The notes: generated by a model not told the origin, from the sequence alone. A stretch of DNA of 64,000 bases from Cytidiella melzeri (GCA_022592445.1 JABYQR010000038.1:62001-126000), one strand, 5' to 3'; shown: positions 1 through 16,487, counted from the first letter of the stretch. Program-made: numbers and translations.

Positions 1-1
1 A

Positions 2-1116
2 CAGATCAAGATGCTTCACAATCAGTCCGTGGAAGCCGTCCTCAAGGACCTCTCCATCCGCGTGCGTAATAAAGCTGTATGCAGCCTTTCTCATTCATGG
101 TGCTCACCGGGGTATTCGAATTGCAGCAAGGAAAGCATTACGACGCACCTGAATCAGTCAGCAATATCCCCTCTTTCATTGACACCTACGCTGTCCAGCT
201 CGACGACCTTCTCGAGCCCGATATCAAGAAATACAGGACGTTCAACGAATTCTTCTACCGCAAGCTTAAAGATGGGGCGCGTCCAGTGCAGAATGAAGAA
301 GACCCGAAGCAAGTGTGCTCCGCTGCAGATTGCAGGTTGACCGTCTTTCAGAACGTCACGTTTGCGAAGCAGTTCTGGTGAGTCCTGTCGCGCGTGTGTG
401 ATGTGGGAATACTACTACACGCGATTTTGACTTGCGTTTCTTGTGTGTTCGCGTAGGATCAAAGGCAGTCAATTCGATATCCCTTCCCTACTAAACGTAG
501 CTCCCGACTCTGACATTGCCAAACAATTCGATGATTCTAGTCTCGCTGTCTTCCGGTAAGTGTGCCAGTGGCCCATGTTTCTCGCTCCCACGAGATGGTA
601 AGCTGAACAATTTTCGACAATCAGACTTGCTCCGGCGGACTACCACCGCTTCCACGCTCCGCTGGATCTCACGTTTGGCTCTACAGTCGATATTCCCGGC
701 CAATACTACACCGTTAACCCACAAGCCGTGAATGAACCTGGCTTTGACGTGTTCACGACTAACAAACGCTCCGTCCTCTACGCCACGCACACCCCGTCGA
801 AAACACCCGTCGCGTATGTCGCTATCGGAGCTATGCTCGTCGGAAGCATCGTGTGGACGAGGAAGGAAGGAGAGCAAGTGAAGAGAGGAGAAGAGTTGGG
901 GTATTTTGCGTACGGAGGGAGCACGGTTGTGGTTGTTTTCCCCAAGGGTTTTATGAGTCTTGACGAGGACCTGGTGGAGAATTCGAAGAAGCCGATTGAG
1001 ACGTTGATGAAGGTGAGTTTTTGACTTGTTTGTTCTGGGAGGGAGGGATTACCGAGATTTATTGGGGTTGGTATGCTTTGCAGGTGGGATATTCGTTAGG
1101 CAAGATTAACGCGTAA
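2..1116 (+). CDS. Phosphatidylserine decarboxylase, C-terminal part (5' end outside window)
   Basis: Converts phosphatidylserine to phosphatidylethanolamine in a membrane-bound pathway. Five exons join in frame: 2-61, 127-377, 457-555, 625-1012 and 1084-1116, with GT-AG introns of 65-79 bp; the start lies before the window. Family landmarks appear in order: QQGKHYDAP and FNEFFYRKLK, AADCRL (candidate triad Asp), FWIKG, PADYHRFHAP (candidate triad His), and LVGSI, where the family self-cleaves between Gly and Ser to make the pyruvoyl subunit. The end VGYSLGKINA is a normal family C-terminus. All catalytic landmarks seen are present, so the visible part looks functional. Whether it is the mitochondrial or the Golgi/endosomal (C2-domain) type cannot be decided without the N-terminus. 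Confidence 0.93.
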
Positions 1117-4100
1117 GGAGGAGATGGACCCGGAATGAGGGGGAAATGGAACCAGTGTAATTGTAAACGAGGAACGGACTTGGAACTTTATGGATTATTG
1201 AAGCCTTGTATAGCATAGTAGGGCAGTGTTTGGGTGTTTTGGTGTGGACTGTTACTGAGTCGGCCTCGATCATCATCCGGAAGCTTTGTGGCACAGTCTC
1301 AGAAGTCGAGACAAGCGTTAGTAGAGTCCTCCCTCTTTCTCTCCTCACGTTCTAGCTGACACGTCATCGTCTCAGGTAAGTACATGCACAATGAATACAG
1401 AATCCCAACTCAGTACGCTAGTTAAGATCTTCGAACACATTCGACTGCAGAGCTCGGGCGAGTTGTGCGGATTATCTTTCTTGGTCCTCAACCACGCCGC
1501 CACAGTTAACGTCGGTCTCATCAACGCGCAGCTGGTACAGCGGCTAGACGAGCGACCCTGGCTCCATCGTCCTACGGTTTGGGATCGTGAATGTCGGCAC
1601 TCAAACTCACAATCAATTGACACGACCCCATTGTCGAGGTCAACCATCGTTAGGTCCTTCCTTCCTTGCTCTGTCGGTTACCACTCTGTGCAACCTCTGC
1701 CTGTGACCACCACCCCCCCCAGGCCTCTTTGCTGGTCTTCCGGATCCGAGGAATCTTGATATTGCGGCCTACTATTCTTCCTTGTAGCATTGACCATTGA
1801 CACACTCACGCTTGCAGATCTAAGCTGCCAATTCCTTTATTTCTCAAACACTGAGCGAACTCAAACGTTCTCTCTCTCTGCCTTCACCGCCAAGAACTTG
1901 GACTAGGTCGCTTGAGAATAGCATAGTACAAGCGGATGCGGCTGGGGATTATATATAGTAGCTAGCAATCTGGAATCAGGCTAGACTTGAAATGCCACGA
2001 AAGTCGAGTGTTACGTTTGGGGCCGGTTTGCAATGAAAGACGGTATGTACTAGTAGTTTCCATTTGTTGTCGTGTTATATATACTCCCCCCAAATGAGGT
2101 TGTTGGCTTTTCTTATATATTACAGAGTAGCTCGTTTACGAGAAAGTCGAGTCTCTTGAACCCTCCTTCCAGCTGCAGTTAGCTTTCTCATCTGGTTTAT
2201 CAGGTCATAAACGGTGGCACTCCGCGATTTCTTTTCTTGACTCAGCGATAAGATTACGATTTACGGGCCCGTTGGCCAGAAGAGTCAATTCGTGGGTCCG
2301 CACAACACCAACCAACTGCCTTGATACAACCGTTAACGTTTCGGTCCCACAGGCATGCTTCTTTGTATCCAGCGTTGGGTAAGTAATAAGTATGTGTTCA
2401 CTTCATTGCCGTTTTTTGTTTTTTTTTTCGTGGATATATACTCACTACTCACCGGCGACTTTTTTTGTGTGTCCAGAACCCAGAAGTTTTCTCTCTTCTT
2501 GAATTGGAGAAAGAAAGAACATTTCGTGAAGATATCGCGGCGTCTTTGCGTGATTGAACTTCTTTGTTAGGCCTCATACCTCAGGCTGGACACTGCTGTT
2601 CGGAGAACGTTCCTCCCCCTCGTTTCGTTGATGCGTGGTTGGACAGGGTCAGTGTAGTCGGTTGGTGTTGTAATTCACGCAGTAATCAACTTTCCACACC
2701 ATAAGCGAAAACCTTTTAGTCTCCCAAGTGAGTGCAACTCGCTTCTCGTCACAGCTAACAACGTCAACAAGCTGTACGTCCGCGACATGGGAGCCAACCG
2801 GGGCGTCAGGTACGAGGGTAGTCGTTGCAGAATGTAGGGTTTGAAGATGACTTGCGAGTGTACATGCATGCTCATACGCGCTGTAACGGGTACAGCTTTT
2901 GTTCTAGATGCGTAAACACAAAGGCGCGGATGATGGTATGGTATGTATTTTTGTGTGTGCAAAGAACGCTGGCACTGCACGGTCTGGAACACCCAAACTC
3001 TCTTACAGGGTTGACGACATTGTGTTGTGGTTCCGTCCGCACACCGACTCCAGCTTTGTCTTGGGAATGTGCCCTTGACGTCGTACAACACGTACTTGGC
3101 TCTCCGCCCTGTGCAGATTCCCGGGATTTTTACTGTGTCAGTTCGAGAGCGCACAGCTTTGCCTTTCAAAAAAAAAACGCTTACGCGTGCCTCTCGAGCG
3201 AAACCAACCCTCTAACAACGCCCAAGTTCCGTCCTTTTACGACACCGGCGCACGTTTTTTCTAGTGTGGCGATGAGGTAAATCTCGTTTTCTCTTGGGTG
3301 AGAAGGACAATACTGAGGTTGCCGTTTTGAAACACACAACAAACTGTGTGGTTGTGTCCGACTAAACCCAAATAAGACAGATGAACATACTTATGCCTGC
3401 AGGTGAGGCTGGTCGGGTGCGTGGTGGATAATTTTCTGTGAGAAATATCAAATTGTTTGCAGGCTCGTTTCATGGCCACCTGCCCATGGCAGCGTTGTGT
3501 AAGTAGGGTGCCCTGTATGAGCCTGAACACACGAGGCAATAATATAATATCCCGTCACCGAGCTCCCAGAGTTATCATTGATCCGTACGTATAAGCGCTC
3601 AAGGAACTTGCCGGCGCCCTAAACGCACAATGCGTCGTCGGCTACCGTGCTGCTGCTGCTTTTTTCTCGACCCTTTGTTCGCCCGACCTCGAAGCTGTCT
3701 GTCTGTTCTTGCACTTGAAATAATCGCCTCGCTCGAAGATGCCTCCGTGTATTCACGTTTTCGCCACACGTTTTTCCTCCGCAGACACTCCTCAGGTTGC
3801 CGTTCGTGTGTGTGTGTGTGGAATCACCCACTGGCACGTTCCAGGGTACAAATCCCATCTCCGGAGACGGAAATCACGCGATGACACTTTCAATTTCCCC
3901 CCCTTCTTTCAATCCGTTAAGCAATAACCGCGTTAGAGTTGCAATTTCGAGGGGGTGTTCAGATGGCTATACCCGCACCTCAACGCTCCCACCCCAGTCA
4001 AGCGCCTCGAGTATCAACTGTGATTGGTGAGTCCTATCCGTCTGCATCATTTCAAGATCTAGAACCCACAACGCACAACTTATAACCGGTCTTTATTCTC

Positions 4101-4301
4101 AGCTTTCCTTTTCCTTTCACTTTTTTCGGGGGTTCTCATCGAGAACACAGCACACGCGCCTCCGGTCAACTGTATGTAGAGCTCACAACTCGTCCGCCTC
4201 TTTCCAAACGCGCACCACACAGTGCAGTCAATGTTTTACGTATGGGGGGGTCCTACAACAAACCACGAGGTTCCGGCGTTTGACCCCTTCATTGTATATG
4301 G
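1117..4301. other. Intergenic stretch, no supported gene
   Basis: The longest open frames (1391-1759 +, 2675-3169 - and 2825-3280 +) overlap each other or stop abruptly, have no recognisable domain and no exon partners in frame. The stretch is rich in poly-T/CT runs and TATATA-like motifs. It probably holds the 3' UTR of the decarboxylase and regulatory DNA of the next gene. Confidence 0.5.
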
Positions 4302-4307
4302 TATAAA
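4302..4307 (+). promoter_or_regulatory. TATA box of the secreted DPBB gene
   Basis: TATAAA lies 174 bp upstream of the chosen ATG at 4481. Between them is a CT- and C-rich pyrimidine tract (C run about 4440-4455), common before strong fungal promoters' start sites. Assigned by position and sequence only. Confidence 0.45.
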
Positions 4308-4480
4308 ATGAAACAAAAGCCCATTCTGCAAGTCCTCTGTTCGAATCCCGGTGTCTTCACTTCTTTGTGCAGGACTCTCCATCCATCCACCCACCTACCC
4401 ACCACACCAACCCACCTTACTCCGCACTGTCCACACCCTCCCCCCCCCCCCCCCCAACCAACAACAACGACCGCCAAATC

Positions 4481-5194
4481 ATGTCCCCTTCCATCCTCCA
4501 CACATTCTTCCTCCTCGCTCTCGCCATCTCCTGCGCCCTCTGTATCGCCGTACCCCGCCAAGCCTCCGCTTCTTCTGAACCGCTCCTCCTCCTCGAGAAG
4601 CGACTCACAGTATCTGGTACTCACACCGGACAAGGTTAGTCTCGTACCCCATCCATCCAATCCATCCATCCATCCAAAAATCGCAAAACGCAAACTGGTA
4701 AACTAACACGTACCTTTTTTTATTTTATTTTGTTAGGCACATTTTACGAAGTCGGGCTCGGTGCGTGTGGGAAGAACGACGAGGACGGGGAGCTCGTCGT
4801 TGCCGTCAGTCATACGTTGTTTGACGAGTACCCGTTAGTATCCCCCACGAAGGACCGTAGACGATGAAAATCTAATTTTGTCTAGTCTTATTTTTTTGGG
4901 ATAAAGTGGACACAACGCCGAAAACCCAAACGCAAACCCCGTATGCGGGAAAAAAATCAAAGCCACCTGTACGTCCCCCCCCCCCTCTCCCTGTTTTTTA
5001 TTATTCTTATCCCTCACCCACTCCCACACTCACCCAAACGTTGTGTAGACAAAAACAAATCAGTGACGACCAAAGTCGTAGACAGGTGCACAGGCTGCGC
5101 CCCGTACGACCTCGACTTTTCACCCGCCGCGTTCAAGAAGCTCGCTTCTGAATCTGTAGGCCGCTTAAGCGGCTTGAAGTGGTCTTTCGAGTGA
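4481..5194 (+). CDS. Small secreted double-psi beta-barrel (RlpA/expansin-like) protein
   Basis: Four exons (4481-4634, 4737-4833, 4907-4968, 5049-5194) give 152 residues. The frame is open back to 4367, but the ATG at 4481 starts a clear signal peptide (hydrophobic FFLLALAISCALCIA). A dibasic EKR at residues 39-41 looks like a Kex2 site. The mature part has the fungal DPBB pattern: GTFYEVGLGACG near its start, GHNAENPNANPVCGK in the middle, then VVDRCTGCAP and DLDFSPAAFKKLA before a closing LKWSF. Relatives are annotated as RlpA-like, expansin-like or riboflavin-aldehyde-forming-enzyme-like proteins; they act outside the cell and their substrates are mostly unknown. Length fits the family. 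Confidence 0.85.
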
Positions 5195-5350
5195 ACCTTC
5201 CCCCTTTTTTTGTGTTTTTATCTTTGTGTTTTTTTATTTTTTTTGCCCGGCGCCCATGGAGTGGGCAGAGGGACGAGGGGCAGCGCCCCCTCTATTTTTT
5301 TTTTGTTTTGTTTTGTTTTTTGTTTTTGCCCACCGGGTGGGCAGGCACGG

Positions 5351-5600
5351 GCTCGACGCCCTCCTTCCTCCTTCTACTTGCTTGATCGACATATCTGCAG
5401 GACCAACAGATCCCTCTCCCTCTTACCTGTTACCTCTTATTTTTTGTTTTCCATTTTCCATTTTTCTCCCAACTTGCTCCATCATAGAAATTATATGGGC
5501 TCGACGCCCCCTCCTTCCTCCTTCTACTTGCTTGATCGACATCGACATATCTGCAGGACCAACAGATCTCTGATTTCCCTCTTACCTCTTACCTCTTATC
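5351..5600. repeat. Direct repeat pair downstream of the DPBB gene
   Basis: A block beginning GCTCGACGCC and running through CTTCTACTTGCTTGATCGAC, a CTGCAGGACCAACAGAT segment and a TTACCTCTTA run occurs at about 5351-5440 and again at about 5499-5600. The second copy has an extra CGACAT unit. The copies lie in the CT-rich 3' region after the stop at 5194. The rest of 5195-6137 shows no supported gene. Confidence 0.75.
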
Positions 5601-6137
5601 TCCACCATAGAACCAGACACCACCTCCCCCTATGTATCCTTAACCACTCGCACCTACATCGCCTCCCCTCGCCTCGTTTTCTTTTCTTTCTTCGCGTATG
5701 TTGTAGAAACAACCTTTCTATTTTCTAGAGAACTTACCTACCTGCCATTACTAGTTCCCCCCACCACCCCCACAGTACAAGCTACCTACCTATAGAAAGA
5801 AACGCGTCTCCCTTGTAGAAATACGAATACTCTTCTTGTAAAACCCCAATGTCATCAATAGAGCATACTCGAAACACTTTGAATATGCGTCGCAGATATT
5901 GCGAGTCGAGTCACGAGTCTACTCGCTATAATTACAGGTGTACAAAAGGACAAAAGAGCGCTGGTAAACATGAGAATAGCTGGTACAGAAGAGCGCGGAC
6001 AAGAACCAAAGCGTGCAACGATAGCGATAGGACAACTCGAACAACGAAACAAAGGGATACATTCCCTGCAACAAGCCAAGAGCAATACACACCTCTCGAA
6101 CAACATCTCCAGGATCTGTTCGCTCAACACTCACAAA

Positions 6138-9784
<3,647 letters not shown>

Positions 9785-10982
9785 CTACGCTTCCGCGATG
9801 GAGAATTCTTTCAGCCAGGCGATGCATTCTTGCAGCACAGGACCGGAAACGGTGGCAGGTCCGAGGCCGGTGAGGTTGGCGGACGAGACGGAATTGCACG
9901 GAGATGCGGCTGTAGGGAACTCTGTGCGATAGAGAGACGCGCTGATTCTGACTTGGTTGAGGTTCAGCTTTCTAAGAGGCCCAGACTACCCACGATGACA
10001 ATCGAGATGGAGAGACCAGCGAACATGGTGATATCAGACTTAGTCTAGTGACATTTCTAAGGAGGTGGGTAAGTTCGCACTCACGGAACCAGAGGATAAG
10101 GCGCCACGCACCACGGGGCAATGTTGTCCTACAATGCGAACGGTTGTGAGTTTAAGTTTGCGTCCATACCTCGTATGATGATGCCACCGAGATCCAGAGC
10201 CTGTCGTCAAAGTACGCACTGCACTATCATTGGTTGCCATAGGTGCAAGCTTCACAGGGCCCGACATAGTATACAATTCGAGATCAACAATACAACAAAG
10301 TTCTTTTGGAGACGAAGCGGTGAGCTCGGTGAATACATCGGAAACTCACCTCTGTAAAGTTACAATGAAGGCAGAGCCAGTGCAACTGCTGTCCACACTA
10401 GCTATCAAGATCTCTGTCAACACTCTCTTGTGCGCTGCGCATACCCGAGGGTCCACCACCGCTCTCTCCGCTCGTTCAGGGACATTCCTGTGGACTCGAT
10501 AGGCAGAGTGGTAGGCGCATCGATGACTCGTGGGTTTGGGAGGACCGAGGGACAGACTCGAAATCGAGGTATTCAGCCCCCTTGTTGTGCATAGGTCGGC
10601 GTGAGAGTAGGCGGGCCCATCCCGTCGGAATATCTTGCTGAAGCTACATGTGAAGTCGCTTGTAATCTCCTCGCGATGCTCACTTCCTCTCCTCGAAGGT
10701 GATGCGCGAACAGCGAGGCTTGACAGCGACTTTTGTCCGGATATCCCCACGTCTACTGGCTCCTCCATCATTTCCTCTTCAACAGCAGAAACTCGCCTGA
10801 GCGTGTTACAGATGTGTCGTCCGGCCAATGGAGGCAAAGACAAACTCGGAACCACCAGCTCCCAAAGCCGAAATTGCACCCCGAAACTTGCGAGCAAAAT
10901 CTAACCCCGCCGCAAATAAACTATGTAATCAGTCCAGAGACTATTCTCTCTGCAGTCGGGGTTTTTTTGCACTCACCTGCGA
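9785..10982 (-). pseudogene. Remnant of an unidentified, probably membrane, protein gene
   Basis: Coding-like pieces occur on the minus strand in broken frames. An upstream exon reads RKFRGAISALGAGGSEFVFA and then hits a stop, while the next frame continues NTLRRVSAVEEEMMEE. A convincing last exon (about 9975-9785) contains NLTGLGPATVSGPVLQECIA and ends at a TAG. Just before it, MFAGLSISIVIVGSLG runs into a stop one base out of register. At least two frameshifts are needed to join the parts. I do not recognise the family. The adjacent LINE may have contributed to its loss. Confidence 0.4.
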
Positions 10983-11118
10983 TAGGCAGAACACATGCAC
11001 CACTCGCTGAGCGCGAAGCACGGCACAGATATCAACTTCCAGGCTCTCATCCGCTTACTCTGTCCCCGGGTATCGAGCAACGTCTCGTACACATGTTTGT
11101 ACACGGGTCAAAAGATCA

Positions 11119-12306
11119 ATGGGTGCGTCGAGTGCCCAATCCACTCTCCCTTTCGCTGCTGGTTCGATGCCGCCCCCCATCCCTGTGGCCAATCGACCAG
11201 CTCCGACCTACGCGCAGGCCCTCAAGTCGCGGCCAGCTAACACTCTGTTCAACATCACATCGGCCCTCGCCACCGCCCTTCCTGACGCTCCTGCTGAGGC
11301 GGTACTCACTATGGCCACAAAGATGATCCCAGCTCCAAGCAACCGAGCTGTCCCTCGACATGCGCCACGGAATGCCTCTAAAGTCATTACGGTAAAGCCG
11401 CTCAGCGGCAACGTCTCCGTATCTGATATCCCCAATGACCAACAGCTCCTGAGCGCCTTCTCGCAAGAGTACGAGGAGGCAAAAATCGACAGGCGCGTCC
11501 CACAGGATGCGCCTGACATTCTATTTGTGCGCTGGCTCAATAACGCACTACATCTTCAGTTCCGCACCTCGCCATGCGACGGCACAGAAGCGGTTATTGA
11601 GTCTTTTTGAAGAAAGTGTAGGGGCCTGAGCGCCTCCACCCCAGTCTGCTCGAAATTCCGATTCCGCAACGGTGTGCTCTACCGTCGCGTTCCGTTCTCT
11701 GATCCGTCTACTGCCACGTCTGACGAATCCATTCAACAGATCAGACAGGCTCTGTTGAGCCAGTACGCATGGGAAGGGGTCACCATGATTGGCAACCCCC
11801 GAGTGCAAATATCTGAAGGTTCCTCCTTCGGCACAGTGTTCGCTGACTTCTACGACAGCTCTACGTCTCGGTGCATGCGGCAGATCATGCGACAGATTGT
11901 GTACCTCAACGGTGGCACATGTCGAGCCGTGCAGGCTCATAACTTCCGGCCAGCAACTCCTCGTTGCGCGGTCTGTCAACGCTGGGGTCACCCCGCGGAC
12001 ATTTGTCGTTCAAAAGTGGTAAGGTGCCCTGTGTGCACTCAACCACATGACGAACGTGACCACGAACGCCTAGCGCCATTCGCGGACGCCAAATGTTTCA
12101 ATTGCGGTGAGGCACACCGCTCGGATTCTCCTGACTGTCCCTTTTTCCAGCATCGCCGCGACCGGGAGTGGATTCAGACCCACCAGCCAACCTCGCAGGC
12201 AATCCGCAGAGCACCTCCCATTGATCCTCGACAGGTCACACGACCTAGTCGAAACACTCGTATTGGCATGGGACGTCAACCCCGTGGCCTCGGTAGAGCA
12301 GTCTAG
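11119..12306 (+). pseudogene. LINE ORF1 (Gag-like, zinc knuckle), one internal stop
   Basis: One frame is open from 11119 to 12306 except for a single TGA at 11608-11610, after which the same frame continues. The N-terminal half is Pro/Ala-rich. The C-terminal part has zinc knuckles CAVCQRWGHPADIC and CFNCGEAHRSDSPDC, with a CPVC pair between them. Gag-like proteins of this class bind the element RNA. The lone TGA in an otherwise clean frame fits a CGA-to-TGA transition. Confidence 0.85.
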
Positions 12307-12311
12307 AACCC

Positions 12312-15300
12312 ATGACTGATTCAGCACATAGCGTATTCCGGGTAATTTCCTTTAATGCCAATCATACAGCTACTAATACCGCAGCTGTGCTACAACATTT
12401 CGTCCAAGCGGACGCCATCTTCATTCAGGAACCTGCGTACGCAGTCCTCAAACGCACTCCTTCCACCACGAACCCTAACGGCGATGAGTTCTTCGGAACT
12501 CAAGCGCAATCGAGAGACTGGATTCTGCTCGAGGTCGGCGATATTCGACAAGCACGAGTAGCGTGCTACGTCAACCGTAGGTGGGCGGGGTCCAACCCGC
12601 GGACCCGCCATGATATCATTTCACATCCTCATCTTCTGTGTTTTTCTGTCTTCTTTCAAAATACTGAACGCTACTTTCTGAACGTATACAGCCACCCAGA
12701 CACGCACGAAGCCACCCACACACTCCTTGCGGCCCAACATCTTCCGTCCTTCACCCTTGTCGCAGGCGACTTCAACCTTCACCACATGCTCTGGGAGTCA
12801 GGTCGTCGCGACGATCGACACGCGCAGGATATCATTGACTTCATGCCAGACATCAATGTCTCGCTGCTGAATCTGCCGGACGTGCACACTCACTTCCCAC
12901 ATCGTCGCGGATTCGCGCCATCTGTCATCGATCTTGCATGGATCGACTCGGCTTTCATAGACCACCCTCTCACCACTCTTGCTGTGGACCCTCACATGCG
13001 CATGGGGTCGGACCACGCGGTACTCACCATTGACATTCCCATCACGCCGGAATACGTCGCACTTCCGCGCATCGCCCCTAACTCCGAGGCAGAAACAGAA
13101 TTTATCTTGGATATTATTGATGCCGCCCGCATGCGCATTCACGACTCCATCTCTTCTTCTCAAGACATTGAACGTTCGCTAAACTCTTTCTTTGAATCTG
13201 TACAGGAAGCATTTAATCGACATGCGTCGGTTCCCCGCATCACCAGCCACTCCAAGCCGTGGTGGAACGAGGAGTGCCGGGAAGCCCTCAGGGTTTTTCA
13301 ACTTACCAACCAGCAGGAAGATTGGTGGGCCTTTTTCAGCGCAGTGCGCAAGGCCAAGAGACTGCATTTCGACAACATCATCCAGGACATGGCGGCGAAA
13401 AAGCATGTCTGGGACCTCACGTCGTGGTCCAAACCGCGCCCAATATCGACTGCGTCTCACATTAAGGGTAACAATGGCGCCACCCTGCGCTCCTTTGACG
13501 AGTTCGTCAGGGGCTGTGCTGGTCAGTTCTACTCGGCACAGGATCGACCAGTCGACCTCTCCATAGTCGAGGTCCTCGAACAACGCGACGAGAGGGCATT
13601 TCCGCCCTTCTCTCGACAAGAACTACGGGAAAGTTTGGCTGCGACGTCTTCCCGGTCCGCACCAGGACCGGACCACCTCACTTGGTCAATGATCAAGTCC
13701 CTCGTTGCTGACCGCGACATTGAAACATATTTCCTTACCATCTTCAATGCATGCGTGACTAATAGTTTCTAGCCCTCACAGTTCAAATCGTCAGTGACGA
13801 TTGTCATCCCGAAGCCCAAGAAATCTGATTATTCAGTTTTGAAGGCATATCGTCCGATCGTCCTCCTCAGCTGTTTAGGCAAGCTGGCGGAGAAGCTGAT
13901 CGCTAACCGCATGACACGGAGACAAGGCTCGACGTGACAAACAGTGTTACACCCTCCCAGTGTGGGGGTGTACGTCTCCATTCCACGGACGACGCTGGTC
14001 TCCTCCTTGTCCATCACTTACGAGCGGCGCGGGCAGCGGGTCTTCATACCTCATGCCTCGCGATGGACATAGCTCAATTTTTTCCATCTATTAACCACCA
14101 GTTATTGGTGGCCATTTTACGACGCCTCGGGTTTCACTCCTCCCTATGCCTCCTTATCGCCAACTACCTCTCTAATCGCACCACTCAATTCCGATGGGCT
14201 GAACAACTCTCCGGACAGGTCAGCTGCACAGTCGGTGTGGGGCAGGGCTCATGCCTATCCCCCACCTTCTCAGCGCTAGCCATCACTCCTGCCCTCGCCC
14301 TCATCTCCAAACTCCTCCCGCCCTCTGAGCCCTCCTTACGCTCTCTTCTGCTATTCTTCGTAGACGACGGCACTCTTGCCCTCTCTTCGGACTCGTTAGG
14401 CACTAATGTTTTCATCCTCCGCCACCTGTACATTCGCATCGTCGAGACGTTCGCACGTATTGGCATCGTCCTCGAGCTCGACAAGCTTGAACTCGCGCAT
14501 TTTCCTCGCCCCAAGTATCATGGTCCTCTACCCTCCCTCACTATCACCATCGACAACTCCACCATCACACTCGCTCCCAAACACATATGGCGGTACTTAG
14601 GTTTCTTTTTTGACTCTCAACTCAATTTCCGATACCACGTCCGCTTTTACGCCACCAAGGCCCTTAGTACGGTTCGCGGCTACCCCATGCTGGGCAACTC
14701 AAACCGCGGCCTCGCTCCGTCTCAGAAGCGCCTCCTTTATATCTCATGCATTCGCCCTATCCTCACCTATGGTTTCCGTCTTTGGTTCAACCCGCGCAAG
14801 CCACAGAAGTCCCTCATCTCCTCCCTCTCCCAAGCCCAGTCTACCGCTGCAAGGTGGATCCTGGGTGCGTTCCGCACATCCCCCGTTGGCGGGATGGAAA
14901 TCCTCGCCGGCCTCCTCCCAATACGCCTTCATCTCCGCAAACTCTTCGACACCTCCATCCTCCGCACCCAGTGTCTCCCGGCCAGCCACCTCGTCACAAT
15001 CGCAGCCACCCCCAACGTCGTTCGCAACCCATCACATTCCATTGGCTTCCCAGTCCACAATATTCTCCCCGGTTCATCTCTCCCCCTCCAAGTTCATCAT
15101 CAATCGGCTACGCCCAACCTCGAGCCCATCAGCCACTCTCACCCAGAGTTACAGCCCGGAAACAGATTGGTAGATTTATTTCCATCGCGCATTTCGTTTA
15201 TTACTTCACACCCTAAGAAATCTTCAGATGAGTTTCAACCTTGGTTAGAACGCAAACGCAATTTCATTAGTCAGCTAGCATCTTCCCCTTTAACCACGTT

Positions 15301-16165
15301 CGCATTCTCGGACGGCTCAGCTCGCACAGGGACTCCAGACGTCGCCGCCGCCGCATACCGACTATACATTGGACGCGCTCTCGTCGCCTCGAAGGCCTTC
15401 GCCTACTCGGAAGCCACGTCGTTCGACGCCGAGATTCTTGCACTCGCCGCGTGCATCGCCCGTGGCATCAGCACCACCACCACAGACCTCCACATCTTCT
15501 GCGACAGTGAATCCGCCATCTCCACCATCCTCAGGGTGGAACCGCACTCGGCCCAAGCCATATCCATCAGCACCACCGCACGCCTCCGCGCCTGGTTCTC
15601 CATAAACCCGGCAGCGCACCTCCACTTCCACTGGTGCCCAGGTCATGCGGGCATCGAACAAAACGAGGCGGTCGACCAGCAAGCCCGCAAGGCGCTGGAA
15701 ACTCCCAATCCCATCCCTTTCACTTCGGTCGCGTGGACCAGAAAGACTGCCAAGATGCGCGCCATCGACGCGTGGACGAACATGTGTAAAATCCCGGCAT
15801 ACAGAGGCCACAACTTTCTTCATGGACGACGAGCCATCGCCCCCACCACCCACAAAGGAGGAAAGTTCCTCACCCGCTTTACCACCAACGACTTGGTCGC
15901 TCGAGCAGCCCGAGCAATACTGAATCACGCACCCACGGGGGAATACCGCTCGCGATTCTTCCCAAAGGAAAACTCTCAATGCGACGATTGCAAAGTCTTC
16001 CACTCGCGCGCACACATTCTAAACCAGTGCACTCGGTACTATCGACCGCGACGCAACTTTCTGGAGTTCCTGAAGAACTCTTCCGATCCCGACCCTGCGC
16101 TCTATTCTTTTCTTGTCGATAATCCTCTCGCTTTTACATTCGATCACGCTCCCACTAACAATTAA
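12312..16165 (+). pseudogene. LINE ORF2 (endonuclease, reverse transcriptase, RNase H), stop and frameshift
   Basis: It starts 6 bp after ORF1. The first frame (12312-13772) has an APE-type endonuclease: FNANHT, IFIQEP, GDFNLHH and GSDHAVLTIDI, followed by the start of the RT. A TAG at 13770 interrupts it; the same frame continues as PSQFKSSVTIVIPKPKK through AYRPIVLLSCLGKLAEKLIA to about 13930, where the frame shifts by one. The second frame (to 16165) holds the RT core with FVDDGTL (the Y/F-x-DD box), RNase H (FSDGSARTG, IFCDSESA, WCPGHAGIEQNEAVD) and a terminal CDDC...H...C cluster. Two lesions make it inactive. Confidence 0.88.
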
Positions 16166-16487
16166 AATTTTTAATGTGGTAGTGTACTTACTGTGCGCAG
16201 TTCGCGCGTCTGGGCTTAAGGGTCTCCCCGTTACACGTAGAGTAGTATGTGTATAGTCTTATATTTTGTATCGTCCCTGGCTTCGCCGACGTTTAATACA
16301 TTGAATTAAAAAAAAAAAAAAAAAGGGGGTGGTCGGAAATACCCGGCTAGTTCCATCAGTCCCTATAAGGCAATTCATGTAGGATGGCCCCGCATGCTCA
16401 TAGAATTCAATACGGCGGAAGGGTGAATCAGCCATATTTCATAGTCTGTTAGAATATACAACGCAAAAAACCAAGCATGGCTAAACT

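Larger units (their letters stand above)
11119..16324 (+). mobile_element. Non-LTR retrotransposon (Tad/I-like LINE with RNase H), inactive
   Basis: Two consecutive coding regions have LINE order: a Gag-like ORF with zinc knuckles, then APE endonuclease, reverse transcriptase, RNase H and a C-terminal CCHC-like cluster. A 17-A tail at 16308-16324 marks the 3' end. The 5' end is not defined; 11119 is the first coding position and a 5' UTR may begin nearer 10985. No target-site duplication was seen. Both ORFs carry inactivating changes. The 3' junction abuts the 3' flank of orphan-family copy A, where the homology with copy C begins. Confidence 0.9.

Noticed and set aside
2675..3280. Overlapping frames on both strands (164 and 151 codons)
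   Set aside because: Mutually overlapping, no domains, no in-frame exon partners; probably chance.
4339..4348. GTTCGAATCC, identical to a tRNA B box
   Set aside because: Flanking sequence cannot form a T-arm or acceptor stem and no A box or D-arm is found upstream, so no tRNA is called.
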